From Amia ocellicauda (lineage: Eukaryota > Chordata > Actinopteri > Amiiformes > Amiidae), in NCBI RefSeq assembly GCF_036373705.1, contig NW_027102661.1, positions 310,001-374,000 on the forward strand: a stretch of 64,000 nt of DNA, given 5' to 3'. The number at the start of each line of letters is the position of its first letter. Position 1 is the stretch's first letter. Of the stretch, positions 42,101-53,804 are shown one piece after another. The notes beneath the pieces are model-generated. The model had not been told where the DNA came from and ran no database searches. It was given only the letters and a program-made list of their open reading frames with translations. A program made the translations under genes and the position numbers.

Positions 42101-43281
42101 ATGTGTCTGAAATTTCACAAATACTTCCTTTACCTCACAACGGTACCACACAACAATTTTTAAAGACAACAACTCCTCAAACTTGGTGATGTCTGAAAAG
42201 GCAACCATCTGTTGAGAGTTTAAGCCGGCCCTCTGATGAAGCATTAAAGCCTCTTGCAGAGCTTGGGGTTCAGGCATGTCGGGGGTGAGTAGTTTTATTA
42301 AACTGCAAGCAAAACAGAGCTTATTGTCCCCACTGGAACTCACCACTAATTGCCTGAGCTTGGTCCTAATTATGTCGTTCTTCAAGCATTTCGACAGTCT
42401 TCTAAGCGCCCCACCCTCAGGGTTACGAACCACATTCATAACCAGAGACAGACTTTCATCAGCTAAGATGGCTGCGTTACTTTGCAATAACGCTTCGATT
42501 TTTGGCAGACGTCTAAATTATCTCCACTCAGCATTACAGATAGGTTGCTAAACAAATCATCCCCTCTGAGTTCTAACTGTACAACATCTCGAGGTCTGAC
42601 CCTTTCAGCAACCTGTTCAAGCATTTTCTGCAAGGCCTCGTGTATGTTGACAAATATTTCTGCATAATTGTCACAATTTAAAAGTTCTGCAAAATTAAAA
42701 CGTTGAATCATTTCAAAATTGTTATAGGCCGGTCTATCTATAATCACGGGATCACTGGTACTCTTGGACACATCATCATTTTGAACAAAGCCTTCACCCC
42801 CTACATTCTCACAGAGCATGTCCTCCACAGCCTTATCAGTCTCAGAACCCTCCACATTCCGAACACCCCCACTGCTGACATCTACAAAACCCCCTTTTTG
42901 AGGAAGCTCATTTAAAGCCTGTAAAAGTCCTTCAAAGATATCCAACCGGTTAATGTCAAGACCCTCCTCTATAGTGATGGCTGCTTCTGCCGCCATCCTG
43001 TGTTCTAATTGTCTCAAATCATTTATAATAGGGGCAGAATTTGGTCGGGGTAGCTCCTCCAAAGCCTCCACCATTTCAAACAAATCGGGGTGAACTAGGG
43101 GGTGAACCTCTATAAGCGCTACCGGTGGGAGGTGGTTATTTAGATCATTGACCATCTGTAACAGGTCGGGGTTCACCGGTAAGTCTGTTAATTCACATTC
43201 TATCGGTGGTAATTGGGGGTTATTTAAATCATTTATCATTTGTAATAGTTCCAGGTTCATTGGGACATCAGAGGAGTTCAC
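39149..43281 (-). pseudogene. POLB: Family B DNA polymerase, interrupted; longest open catalytic part
   Basis: Breaks: N-terminal frame change near 42517 and TAA at 41332-41334 (both shared); private TAA at 41990-41992, one-base insertion near 41819, and one-base deletion near 39313 that alters the last 50 or so codons. The 698-codon stretch 39223-41319 contains Exo III, Pol A, Pol B and Pol C without interruption. Exo I Asp is Ala as in all copies. Confidence 0.9.
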
Positions 43282-43443
43282 AACAGGGCCGGGGATGTTC
43301 TCTCGGGAAGGTCTTTTTGGGGCCCTAGCTTGTTCATAATCCTTTAGTTTGTGAGTTCTTTTACCAAGTCAGGACATTTTTTAATTTATTTTTTATTTTT
43401 CCAACAACCCACAATAGTAAGGCGTTTTGTGTCTATTAAAACA

Positions 43444-44045
43444 TTAAATACGGTACAATTCGTTAGTAAGGGTATTAATAAGGGTGTTTTGGCTCTCTAT
43501 CACCAGGTTTTGCCCCACTAACATAAGTCTTTGATTTTGTAACAAAGTATGTAGCAACTCATGCCGACCTTCAGGAAGTAGCTCCGGGGGCTGGTGGCCT
43601 GGCTCAGCTTCAAAGGATGGTCGCTCCGGTAAATCTCGGTCGAAGGAGGCAGGGAGCGAGCGTATACTCATGGACGGAGACCAAGAAGGCCTTTGCGGTG
43701 ACACCCTGGCCAAGCGCGGGGTACTGTTCCGCGTTTCTGTAGCCAAGAAACGGGTCTGGGGGGACGATGTTGAAACCAGGCCGTCGTTGGGTGGTGTGTC
43801 AGCCCTGACTGACGGCGACCCCTGAGGTTGTTGGATGCCTGTATTTGTTCCGCCCGACAATGCGGCGGGCTGAATCTGGGGTGTTGAATTACCCCCAGAA
43901 GGCTGTGGCCTGAGTAGATGTTGGGGGGTCTCCAAGACCACCGTGGGGGATCCTCTCGGTGATCTCACCGGGGAAGATGTTTGATCCCACTTAGACGGGG
44001 TAATTGTCCTCAATAGCTCATCCACAGAATGACTATCCCAAGAGT
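43444..44045 (-). CDS. Gene M, Pro/Ser-rich 3' exon
   Basis: Open; Asp replaces Asn just after the GTG at 44025 and Leu replaces His in PPELLPEG, both shared with copy 4. Splice acceptor conserved. Confidence 0.6.
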
Positions 44046-44556
44046 CTTGGGAAGAATAAAAATATACATTACATTTACATCTTTAAACGGCGACAGAAAT
44101 CACACTTAAAACAACATGTCCAGGACATTCAAAACCTTTAGCTTTTTTAGACCTTTGAAAATAGCCTTAGACATTCACTACAACGCCTTATTATTTACAG
44201 ACAATATATTTATTAGGACTTGATAATAAATGTAAAACAGAGAAGCAGCTGTAAATAAACTGTTTCTTAAATGTTTCTTTAAAAACTGTAATATTGTTAA
44301 TAAAACACACACACACACAACAACATTTCATTTTTAAACGAACCTTCCAAGTGTAAACGCTTCCTGATCCCGGGACTTCCTGTTTCACAAACGTTTTCAC
44401 GATCTGTTTAAATATTAAATACAATGAACACCTTCAAGCCTTTTCCTACAACCACTTTAAAACAGAAGTATAATAGCGGGAGATAAGCCAAACAACTTAC
44501 TAAACCCTTTCAGACGGCTTTACTTCCTAACCAGACGGTACGGCAATCGGTCATTT

Positions 44557-45485
44557 CTAAACACGTTCCCCAGAAACAAGCCTAGACCTGTCCGGACTTC
44601 TAAAGATCTTTCCCAGAACCCCCCGCCCTACAGGAAACGGTCACCCATCGCTTAAATATTAGCCCTCAACGGGCAAACAAAGCCCTTTTAAAAACATTAA
44701 AGTTTGAAAGATCTTACTTACCTCCACAGAATAATCGTTTCTTATGTTTTTCGGCTGGTTTAGCTTTTTGCACCGCTGTGAAGGTAAGAGACATGTTTAA
44801 CCTTTAACCACACCGCTTTATAAAAAGCTTTAACCTCTTACAGGCTGCAGACATATACTCACAGCTATCAGATACCGGGGCTGACGGCCTTTCAGATTCT
44901 TGAAAGGTTACGGTTCTCGAAGGTAAAACGAAACAAGCCCTCGATGTGGAAGGCCTTTCGTTGTCTCGAACCACGTTTCTTAATACTGTTAGACAGGATA
45001 ATTTTTTTAAATTAACAAAACTGGACTCAAACATCTTACAGAAACGTTATACAAACAAACAGGGGTTTAGTTCTTACCCGGTCGGCAGACAGCCTGTCTA
45101 GGGACAACCACTTCTCTTGGTCGATCCTCGGAGACATTAATCACAGGCCTTTCGATAGTTTCTGTGTAATTAAAGAGACCGGCATTAATATATATTAAAA
45201 CGTTTTCATAACTCTAATGAGCCGCTTCAAAACCACACACACCCATACATAAGAACCCATGAGCGCAAACACAAAAATCTTACCGTCGTTGTTCCAGATG
45301 ATCTCCTCAGCGTTGGGAATTAACTCCTGTTGACTGGCTGAAAAATAATTTTACAGAACTTAAAACAGATGTTATAGCCTTATTTACAATACATGCACAC
45401 AACACGCTCTGAGTCAATGAAAATAATCTGAAGACTTGCCTAAAAACTCGTTTAAATCGAAGTCGCTGATGTTGTTTCCGGACAT
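44557..45485 (-). CDS. Gene N, six-exon spliced gene, all exons open
   Basis: Exons: 45440-45485 (46 nt, ATG 45485), 45284-45337, 45078-45161, 44863-44985, 44722-44775, 44557-44627. All five introns are phase 1 and the splice sites match consensus (first is GC-AG). Exon 1 has the base missing in copies 1 and 2, so this is the only copy where every exon is open; predicted product about 143 residues, acidic start (SDFDLNEFL) and basic exon 5. Unknown function. The correct 3' exon could also be gene M. Confidence 0.6.
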
Positions 45486-46339
45486 TGTTGATCTTTAGTC
45501 TTAAATCGAAAGGTCAGTATGAGTCTGTCGAGCTGAAGACCAGACCTTCATACTTATACTGATGGCCACATGCCGGATCTGCTTGTAAGGCATTGTTCTG
45601 GTCTGGCCTTTGTGCCGCCCTGTTACCAATTAACATATCAAAACCAACCAATAAAATGACACTGCATCAAATTTCAAATAGAAACCAAGATGGAGACGAT
45701 CTCTCTCCTCTCTACTCTAAACTTTTATTAGAACCTTTTGGTCTCTCAAAAAAACATTTTTAAGCATCAAGACCTATAGTCAACATCCACTAAGAATATT
45801 TCAGGCCTTTATAAGCGCTAAAAAACAACCTGAGCCAAGAAAATAACTATAAAGATCTAAAATAACAAGCGCTTATACAGTGATTCTATTTTTTTTTTTT
45901 ATAGCGATGCTTTGTTTGGTATTAAACAAGTTACAAACTACTCAGAACAGCGTTTATCCCCGCAAAAGAGATATTTGGGTTTATTTTACAATGCTTATAT
46001 TTTTTATAGGTTAAAAGAATTCTGAATGTTTTGATATCACACGCCATACCTACTGTTGTCTTCTACACCTTACGGTAGCAACAAATCTAACTACTGCTTT
46101 ACTTTAACAATAATAATGACGGCGACCACGATGACAACAAGAACAACAACAAGAACAACAACATCAACATCATCAGATTTTAATTAAAAGTGGCTACACC
46201 AGCGTTTACAATTTCAACCTGTCGACGGACGGACGCTCTGAAAGCACCGATTTCGGGCACTCCAATGAAGAAAAGCCACCCACCGCCTCCGGGGAACCAC
46301 GAGGGCAAGCAGGACGAAAAGGGCCAGCCCACAGCAGGC

Positions 46340-46413
46340 TGTTTCCGCCCGGTTTCGAACCCGGGGACCTTTCGCGCGTTAGGCGAACGTGATAACCGCT
46401 ACACTACGGAAAC
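46340..46413 (-). tRNA. tRNA-Val(AAC) with one inserted base
   Basis: 74 nt; acceptor, D and anticodon arms pair (anticodon AAC), but an extra G enlarges the T loop/stem junction (CCCGGG before TTCGAAA). Minus-strand TTTT at about 20 bases downstream. Possibly still transcribed; the T-arm defect may impair it. Confidence 0.8.
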
Positions 46414-46720
46414 TGACACCGCCGCCTCTTGCTTCAAACGGTTACCGTTGAAGCCTGCTGGTAAAACGGGCTCAGGCGTTTCAGGTCGGCTAGGCTGTAA
46501 GATGGCGTCTGAAGTGCCGCGAAAGGATGCCATTTTCACAGACCTGTTTGGCATTGCTAAAGGGCACATCAGGACACTACGGAAACTCTTTCAAAGGCAG
46601 GACGCCCTGCGCTCTGACAGTGCCTGCACTTAGCCCAACAAGGTGATGCTGAATGGCTTGTTCAAACGGCTGGTGGTCTTCCGTCACCACCAGACTATCA
46701 GAGCTATACTGCGCCTTCAA

Positions 46721-46735
46721 CTACATAATAGTAAC
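46721..46735. other. Paralogous empty insertion site
   Basis: CTACATAATAGTAACAGC equals the left flank of copy 4 (CTACATAAG) joined to its right flank (CATAAG-AGTAACAGC) with one copy of the six bases and one substitution (G to T). This confirms the exact element ends and the 6-bp duplication. Confidence 0.88.
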
Positions 46736-46954
46736 AGCAATGTCGCCGATCCTGCTACGGTCATATTGTAACAGCAACAACATGTATCGATTTTAAAAGT
46801 GTCGGTTCCAGCGCCTCGCAAAGCTACCCTTCTGCGATCGTTTGTTCTCAAGGTTATGATTTCTTGCCACTCCGAGGAAGAGAAAACTTAGGCCGGCCAT
46901 GGGACGGAGAGATGAGGACGGGTAACAAAGCACTGGCAAGCGTGCACCGCGGGT

Positions 46955-47027
46955 TGTTTCCGCCTGGTTTCGAACCGGGGACCTTTCGCGTGTGAGGCGA
47001 ACGTGATAGCCACTACACTACGGAAAC
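46955..47027 (-). tRNA. tRNA-Val(CAC)
   Basis: 73 nt; anticodon arm TTCGC-CTCACAC-GCGAA gives CAC. Acceptor and D stems pair; one mismatch in the T stem (CCCGG against CCAGG). Confidence 0.85.
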
Positions 47028-47316
47028 CAACGCGTCCTGCCGTTTCAAATGGCTCCCATCGAAGCAGGCTGGTAAAACGCGCACAGGCATTTCCCGTGGG
47101 CCACCCTGTGAGATAAAGGTTTCTATTTTCACTGACCTATTTTGCATTGCTCAAGGGCACATCAGGACACTTTGGAAACTCTTTCAAAGGCAGGACGCCC
47201 TGCGCTCTGACAGTGCCTGCACTTAGCCCAACAAGGTGATGCTGAATGGCTTGTTCAAACGGCTGGTGGTCTTCCGTCACCACCAGACTATCAGAGCTAT
47301 ACTGCGCCTTCAACTA

Positions 47317-47322
47317 CATAAG
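47317..47322. other. Left target-site duplication of copy 4
   Basis: CATAAG immediately before the element terminus; repeated at 63414-63419 after the right terminus. Confidence 0.92.
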
Positions 47323-47507
47323 AGTAGATAGTAGGGTTTTTTGGGCGCGGCCTATTTTGTTATGACGTATGCCCTAAGCTTATTAATATTCCTACGTCAT
47401 AATTGGGGGGCGTGATTTTAGGTAGAGTTATTTCCTTAATTATTCCTACGTCATATCCGTCAGAAAGTGTACACCCATAAAACCCTGAACAACAAGGCCA
47501 CCCATAA
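47323..47507 (+). repeat. Left terminal inverted repeat, copy 4
   Basis: 185 bp starting AGTAGATAGTAGGG. Matches the reverse complement of 63229-63413 with only a handful of differences (for example TTTTTTGGG against TTTTATGGG). TGACGTA-type motifs at 47363, 47393 and 47447. Confidence 0.95.
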
Positions 47508-47551
47508 ATACCCCCACCCCTCTGAAGGCAACGCCCCGAAACTCTCCTCTC

Positions 47552-47559
47552 TATTTAAG
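47552..47559 (+). promoter_or_regulatory. TATA-like element of gene A
   Basis: TATTTAAG 67 bases before the gene A ATG, as in copy 3. Confidence 0.45.
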
Positions 47560-47625
47560 AACCCGCGCTGCTTTTAGGCAATACCTCTTTAATTCTCAGC
47601 TTCTGAAACATCCCGCTTCTTCAAC

Positions 47626-48158
47626 ATGTCCAGCGACATCAACATGAAACCCCGCAAGAAACAATCCCGGGCAAGGGTTCCTGTACTCACCAATTTGAAG
47701 ATTGAACGCTCCTGGGTGTTGTTCTGGGGGGCTCGACGGGGTTACCGCTTTAAAAGGGATCCCAGCTATGTTGGAGTGGAGCTTTTTGCTTTGGGAGAGA
47801 AGGAGGGTACGTTGGAACCTTTTGAGACGGTAATTGAATACTCTTATGAGGACTGGTTGAAGGTGATGGCCTGGAGAGATCTGGGGCTTGGGGATAAGAC
47901 TCTAGAAGGCTTGCAAGAGGGTCCAAGAGAATGCGAAATGGAGTCTCCGACTCAGGGTTTTGAAAGGTGGTGAATGGGAAAGCTTGCAGAACTACGGTAG
48001 AGTGGTGAAGAGTCTATCTCTAACTACAGATCGTAAGGTTTTGCTTAGCAGTACCCTGATTACAAACCCTATTGAAGGGGGTGTGGAGGATCCAGAAAAA
48101 CAGGTTACTGAAATTATGTTTGACGCCGTCTGACGGCTCAGGGGCTACTCTCTTCTAA
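47626..48158 (+). pseudogene. Gene A, frameshift and 3' deletion
   Basis: Same N-terminus as copy 3. An extra G near 47969 gives TGA at 47971-47973; further on, the segment between GACGCCGT and CTGACGGCTC (about 185 bp of copy 2) is deleted. The break points differ from copy 3, so the two deletions are independent. Confidence 0.6.
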
Positions 48159-48173
48159 GAGGGCGGTGTGTCG

Positions 48174-48200
48174 TGACGTAGTGAAGAGATAGGATAAAAG
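48174..48200 (+). promoter_or_regulatory. Gene B promoter elements
   Basis: TGACGTAG 48174-48181 and GATAAAAG 48193-48200, with the ATG at 48237. Confidence 0.5.
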
Positions 48201-48236
48201 GCGCAACAATTCATTCATGGTTTAAAATTAAAGAGA

Positions 48237-49085
48237 ATGTCTTACCCGAAAGCTGCGGACGTCGACAGGCTCTACAGGCCTCTTCAAACCCGGGATCACC
48301 CCTGGTTCTATTCCCCAGATTTTGTATACACTCCGGAACCCTCTGACTGCGGTTACCCTCCAAGACCTCAGACCCCGGTCCCTCAGGACGAAACAACATG
48401 AGGTGCGATGGATGACCAAATGAGTCTCGGGGATCCCCAGCCTCTGGAGCTCATGGAGGGCCTCGATTTTGCCGAACTGTCTACCTTCTGTGCGTCTCAG
48501 GAGGGGGTCAGTCCAATGGATGTAGAAACACCCCACAAACCACCAGGCGACCCAATGAGCATCGGACTGTCCCGGGGGCGTGATGAAGACGCAGGATTTA
48601 TGCCCGGGGTATGTGACCAAGTAAGCAGAGTAGTTAAAAGCACCCTGGTGTATATTCTGAGTGCTCTCATCGACCGAGCTCTGAAAGAAGTCTGTCGGGG
48701 GTGTGAAGTGAATCACCCCAGTCAGTTGAGACACAGTTGTTTGTTTGAACCAGACCGTTACTATTTCCTGTTCTATTTCAACGTGTTTTACAGAAGACTG
48801 AACAAACCGTGGCTGAAACCGGCACTAATCAAGGCGCTGTCTTACTCCCACATACATGTCACTGCGGGACAAGTCCAGAAAATCATAGATGAGATTTTGC
48901 TGGAGCTGAAAAAGGAGCCGTTTATAATAGAGAAACTTGGGCAGCTGCTCAATGACCTGGATGAGCCGAGTAGAAAAACCGCTGGCAAGCTAAAAGCTTA
49001 TTTCTTCCGTAAAGAAGTTAAAGCTGGGGGCAGCGACGAAGAATTCGACATCTACGCCACTGATTCAGACTCTGACCTGAACTAA
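48237..49085 (+). pseudogene. Gene B with nonsense codon 55
   Basis: Same length as copies 2 and 3, but Cys55 TGC is TGA (48399-48401). A downstream in-frame ATG at 48408 leaves a 225-residue frame containing the entire Cys/His domain and acidic tail, so the conserved domain could still be made by internal initiation (inference). Confidence 0.8.
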
Positions 49086-49097
49086 GGGACTTTGAAC

Positions 49098-49606
49098 ATG
49101 GGGAATGTTCTGGACTGCTTCTGCAACTGGTTCTGTCATCAACACTCTGTAGCTAACCTGAGAGCGCTATTACACCATGTGCTTGACAGAAAAGTAGCCA
49201 ACGCGAGCCTTTTCTCTACAGATTTAACCATCGATGAGGATCAACTTTCAAACCTGGAAAAGTGAATGGCTGCTGTAACAAAGACCGGGGGGTACGAACA
49301 CTGGGATGAAGCGCTCAAGGGGGCCAAGAATGATATTAGGCCATATCATCAACATCTGTATGACCTTTTGCTGAGCATGTTTAATACACCTCTGTTTACT
49401 TTTAAAATAGGTCATATTGTTGTTTTATTTACATATGTAACTGAGGTGTGTGCCTACAAGATAAAGAAACAGGTATATTTGTTGATATAGATCAAGTAAC
49501 CAATTATCTGATTTCTTTTTGTCTGGACCGTAGAAAAAATTGTTGTGTATGTTATACTTTTCTCAAATGTCTAAAAAGGGGTATCTGCTCTCCTGAAGTT
49601 GAATAA
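49098..49606 (+). pseudogene. Gene C, Bcl-2-like, in-frame TGA and late frame change
   Basis: As copy 2: TGA at 49263-49265, same frame continues to 49490, next frame to 49606. N-terminal MGNVLDCFC and BH1-like segment intact. Confidence 0.5.
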
Positions 49607-49623
49607 AAAACCTTGTATAAAAA
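49602..49623 (+). promoter_or_regulatory. Poly(A) signal and late TATA box
   Basis: AATAAA 49602-49607 and TATAAAAA 49616-49623, 40 bases before the integrase ATG. Confidence 0.55.
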
Positions 49624-49662
49624 CTTTGCGCATAGTGTGGGTCTGTTTGGTTATTTGACAGA

Positions 49663-50719
49663 ATGACTCGGCAAGCTCCCCAAATGCAGGAACTATACTA
49701 CAACCCAGCCAAGATTGGGGGTTTGGCGGGTAAGAAGGGTTTTCAAAGAGGACTCGCTGAGGCCGGAGTGAAGGTTAATGATGTGGTTGTTTCAGAATGG
49801 TTACGGGATTAACTTTAAAAGAAACCGCGTATATGCAACTGACATAGACTCACAATGGCAAATGGATCTAGTCGATATGTCAAATTTATCAAAACATAAC
49901 AATGGTCACAAATTGATGTTGATGTGTATCGATGTGTTATCAAAATATGCCTGGGCTCGCATTCTACATAAAAAAACAGGTCGGGCGGTGACAAGGGCCT
50001 TTGAGGATATATTGTCCCAGGGTCGATGTCCTAAAAAACTGCAGACTGATAAAGGAAAAGAGTTTCTCAACAGAGAATTTCAGAATCTACTGAAGAGACA
50101 CAAAATACATCATTTCACCACCGGTAATGAGCTTAAGGCATTGGTAGTGGAGAGGTTTAACCGCACCATGAAGACCAAAATCTGGAGATATTTTACAGCG
50201 GTCAACACGTTCAAGTATTTTGATAAAGTTCAGGATTTTATCGATGCTTACAACCAAGGGTATCACACCAGTATTAAAATGAAGCCTATAGATGTTGATC
50301 AAAGTAATTCTTTTAAGGTCTATAAAGAATTATACGGACCATTTATTAAGAAGGGAAAAACTACTTATAAGTTCAACATCGGTGATGTGGTTCGCGTTTC
50401 AAAGCTAAGGAGTACTTTTGCCAAAGGTTATGAACAAACATTTTCTGACGAATATTTTACAGTTACCGAACAGTTGGCTTGAGACCCCCCCGTGTACCGG
50501 TTAAAAGACTATGACGGGGAGGATATAGAAGGAACGTTTTACGAAGCCGAGTTACAAAAAATGATTGTGGGTAAATACAGTGTATACAGAGTTGAAAAGA
50601 TATTAGCTGAAAAAACCCAGAACCGGAAAAAATACGTGTTGGTGAAATGGCTTGGATGGCCTGAAAAGTTCAATAGTTGGGTCCCGGAACAACAGGTTTG
50701 CGATATTCAATCCTTATAA
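49663..50719 (+). pseudogene. INT: Integrase with 35-bp deletion and nonsense codon
   Basis: 35 bp after TTACGG near 49807 are missing, shifting frame before the catalytic core; the core is open again from 49778 in the right frame with all three acidic residues. TGA at 50480-50482 is the nonsense codon shared with copy 2. The chromodomain part is open at 50492-50719. Confidence 0.9.
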
Positions 50720-50723
50720 CAAC

Positions 50724-51494
50724 ATGCCCGTGGGTGTGTTGGGGGCATTACTTTCGGTACTCAAGATGGAATCAGGAGGCTTCTACGTGACTCTACCCAG
50801 TAACGCCTCTCTCGATATATACCCTAAAAATGAAATATCCAGTTACACGGTACAATTTGGAAAATCTATAGATCTAAGGGGGTCGTGGGAAGTGGGGTTG
50901 GCGGAAATACAGTATCCTTACACTTGGGCTGTTTTACAAGATAAGGATGCCACCTTCGCCATTTTTGATGATGTTAAAATCAATGGATATTCACGATACA
51001 AGGAGGTTATTATGACAATGTGGATAAAATATTAGATGAGATTCATAAACAGTTCTCAGAAGGCACCCCCAACATCAAGCTATATTACAACCCTATTAAA
51101 AACAGAGTGTACAAGGTGTCAAAACCAGGTATTAGCATTCAAACCAGCGGCCAACTGGGGCGTATATTAGGGTTCTATTCTGACACAGAGAGCAGGTTCT
51201 CAGAAGTGGTGGGGCGGCTTTTACACTCTTTATGTGTATACGGATATCATAACCCACCAGAGGGTCGGGGATAGTTATGTCCCCCTTTTGAGAAATGTAC
51301 TTATTAAAGGTAAAAGCAATGACATGGTCACAATTACTTATGACAAGCCACACTACGTACCAGTCTCAAAGACCCACTTTGACAACATCACGATCGAAGT
51401 CAAATCGGATCAGAATATCAACGTACCCTTCCGCTTCGGTAAAGTTATTGTCAAACTACATTTTCGACCCCTGAAACAGTGTGTACATTATTAA
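50724..51494 (+). pseudogene. Gene E, minor capsid (penton-like), two frameshifts
   Basis: Same 4-base loss as copies 1 and 2 and the shared frame change; YTDIITHQRVGD segment open at 51234-51494. Confidence 0.7.
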
Positions 51495-51495
51495 A

Positions 51496-51894
51496 ATGGC
51501 TACCTCGAGGGGTTATGTAGATCCTAGCGCCTATGTGGATTATTACAAGATGCAAGCCGGGAACGGCTTGCCCGGTATTGTAGGAGCCCCCACAATGTAT
51601 GGCGCCGGTCTAGGAGGACTCTTTCGTGGTCTCTTTAGAATGGCCGTACCCCTGCTTAAGAGAGGCTTTGCTATAGCCAGACCCCACTTGAAATCAGCGG
51701 CTAAAAATATTGTTAGTGACGTGTTCACCAATGTTATGAACCGGGCAGCTAGCCATGAGCATCAGGAGGGTTCGGGTCTCATGGTAATGGCGAGGAGGGG
51801 GGGTAAAAGAAGAAACAGCATGTGTCCACCAGGGCGACGAAGATCCGTGGCTAACAAAAAACGAAGAATCTCTCATTCTCCAACATATCGTGGA
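51496..51894 (+). pseudogene. Gene F, pX/pVI-like core protein, C-terminus deleted
   Basis: The only copy lacking the two extra G near 51833, so the frame enters the basic region RRRSVANKKRRISHSPTYRG. The 214-bp deletion at 51894/51895 then removes the polybasic tail; the frame runs on to 51954 out of frame with the capsid. Confidence 0.75.
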
Positions 51895-53080
51895 AATTTC
51901 AGACACGGCCCCTCTGGAGTTTTTTATAGCTGGCAATGGCGAGGATTATATTGATTTGAATAACACATTTATTTTAATGAACTGTAAAGTGACTGATGAG
52001 GATGGCGATGCAATCGAGAAGACGGCCAACGCTGGGGTCATCAATTACCCGGTGGCCACCATGTTTTCACAGGTGGATGTGACCCTGGGAGATCGGCTCA
52101 TTAGTCAAAGCAGCAATACTTACCCCTATAGAGCCATGATGGAGTGTATCCTTAATTATAGTGAGGAGACCCTGAGCAAACAGTTCAGCCCCGGCCTTTT
52201 CTTCAAAGACATCCCGGAAGCTATGGACGACAAGGATCCAGAGGGACTCAATAAGGGTTTTCAAAAAAGAACGGCCTCTTCAACAGAAGGGAGGACCTTT
52301 GAGCTAATGGGGCATATCCATGCAGACATATTTTTCCAAGAAAAACTCATGCTCAACGGGGTAGACATTAAAATTAAAATGATCCGTAGTAAAAGTGCTT
52401 TTTGTCTGATGACCCCTGATACTGAAAAATATAAACTGACCATATTATTGGCCTCGCTGTTTGTGAAGAAAGTGTCCGTCTCCCCGGCGGTTAAACTAGG
52501 ACACACGCAGGCGTTAATGACGGCAAACGCCAAGTACCCGATCGAAAGAGTCTATATGAAAGTCCACAGTATCCCCGCAGGGACACGGGTGATGAACCAG
52601 GAAAATCTGTTTCTAGGACAGCTCCCAAAACAGGTTATTATAGGTCTCGTGGATAATGATGCATTTACCGGGGTTTACAACAAGAACCCCTTTAACTTTA
52701 AACATTTTAACGCGGAATTTATAGCGTTGTACGTCGATGGTGTGCAGGTTCCATCCAGACCTTTTCAACCTGACTTTGAAAACGGCAATGCGGTTCGTGA
52801 ATATTACAGTCTAGTACTGGCTACGGGTCGTCATCTCAAGGATCAAACTCTGCTGATCGATCGCCGGGAATACTGCAGCGGTTACACCCTGAACGGTTTC
52901 AACCTGACCCCTGATGAAGAGTGTGGACAACATTTTTCACTGATGAAGACGGGCAATATGCGTTTGGAGATGCGTTTCAAGCAGCCTCTACCACGCACTG
53001 TAAATATGGTCGTGTATGCTGTGTTTGACAACATTATTGAGGTGAATCAGAGGAGAAACGTTCTGTATGATTATTATTAA
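51895..53080 (+). pseudogene. MCP: Gene G, major capsid protein, N-terminus deleted
   Basis: Open from the deletion to TAA (396 codons counted from a non-ATG start at 51890) but without the first 40 residues and start codon. No further internal break: copy 2's TGA is AGA here. Confidence 0.88.
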
Positions 53081-53081
53081 A

Positions 53082-53627
53082 ATGAACACCAGAGAGCTCA
53101 ACCACATCATGAATGCCCTGGCCGGCTCACGGAAACTGTTTCAAGGAGTCTACGCCTGCGATCAGCTGCCTAAATTTAAGATCAAGAATTTACCTGCAAT
53201 GTACATAATCAACACACACCCTAAAAATATGCCCGGAGAACATTGGCTGGCTATTTATCTAAGGGAGGACCACCGTGGTGAATTTTTTGATTCCTATGGA
53301 AACCCCCCGGATTTCAGACCTTTCCCTCGGAAGATCAATAACTTTCTGCTCAACAACTGTCAAGAAACCATTTACAGCGGTCGTCAAGTACAAAGTCTTC
53401 AGACCTTCACTTGTGGTCAACACTGTGTGTTTTTCTTATATCATAGATCTAAAGGAAGGTCATACCCCGATATTATGGCCTTGTACAGTGAGGATTTAGG
53501 CCAAAATGATAAAAAAGTGGCAGAGTTTGTCAGTACACTGTGGACCCCCCCTTATAACACAATGACTTACGACCCTAGCCAGCCATGTATACAGATGGGG
53601 TGTTCTTGTGAGGATTTTAAAAGATGA
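53082..53627 (+). CDS. PRO: Adenain-like cysteine protease, last residues lost
   Basis: 181 residues. A small deletion after AAAAGATG removes the terminal Cys-His-Ala-Cys and the original stop; catalytic residues unaffected. Confidence 0.9.
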   Translation: MNTRELNHIMNALAGSRKLFQGVYACDQLPKFKIKNLPAMYIINTHPKNMPGEHWLAIYLREDHRGEFFDSYGNPPDFRPFPRKINNFLLNNCQETIYSGRQVQSLQTFTCGQHCVFFLYHRSKGRSYPDIMALYSEDLGQNDKKVAEFVSTLWTPPYNTMTYDPSQPCIQMGCSCEDFKR

Positions 53628-53804
53628 TGAAAAAATAATGAAAACAGCCTTTGAATCATTAGTTTTGTTTTTATTCAAAACAATTCTAATACAAAGCAGG
53701 AGTTATGTTATAAATAAATGTACAACATTTGAAAATAAAACAAATTAAATAAAAAATTGTTTGTCGGGTCATTATTTACAGGGGAGACAAATAAAAACAT
53801 GAGA
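53628..53804. terminator. Convergent 3' region
   Basis: Poly(A) signals on both strands as in the other copies, adjacent to the shortened protease end. Confidence 0.55.

Larger units (their letters stand above)
30771..46061 (+). mobile_element. Maverick/Polinton element, copy 3, left end intact, right end truncated
   Basis: Begins exactly at the inverted repeat terminus AGTAGATAGTAGGG after CATAAG. It is the least damaged in the capsid region: no 4-base penton deletion and no 214-bp F/G deletion. The right end carries the same junction as copies 1 and 2. Confidence 0.94.
46062..47322. repeat. Host tRNA-Val repeats: one type-A and one type-B unit
   Basis: Type-A unit 46062 to about 46728 with tRNA-Val(AAC); type-B unit about 46730-47322 starting AGTAACAGCAATGTCGCCG with tRNA-Val(CAC). 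Both end with the same 3' segment (GGCTTGTTCAAACGGCTGGT...CAACTACATAA). The boundary between them is an unoccupied version of the element's insertion site. Confidence 0.88.
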
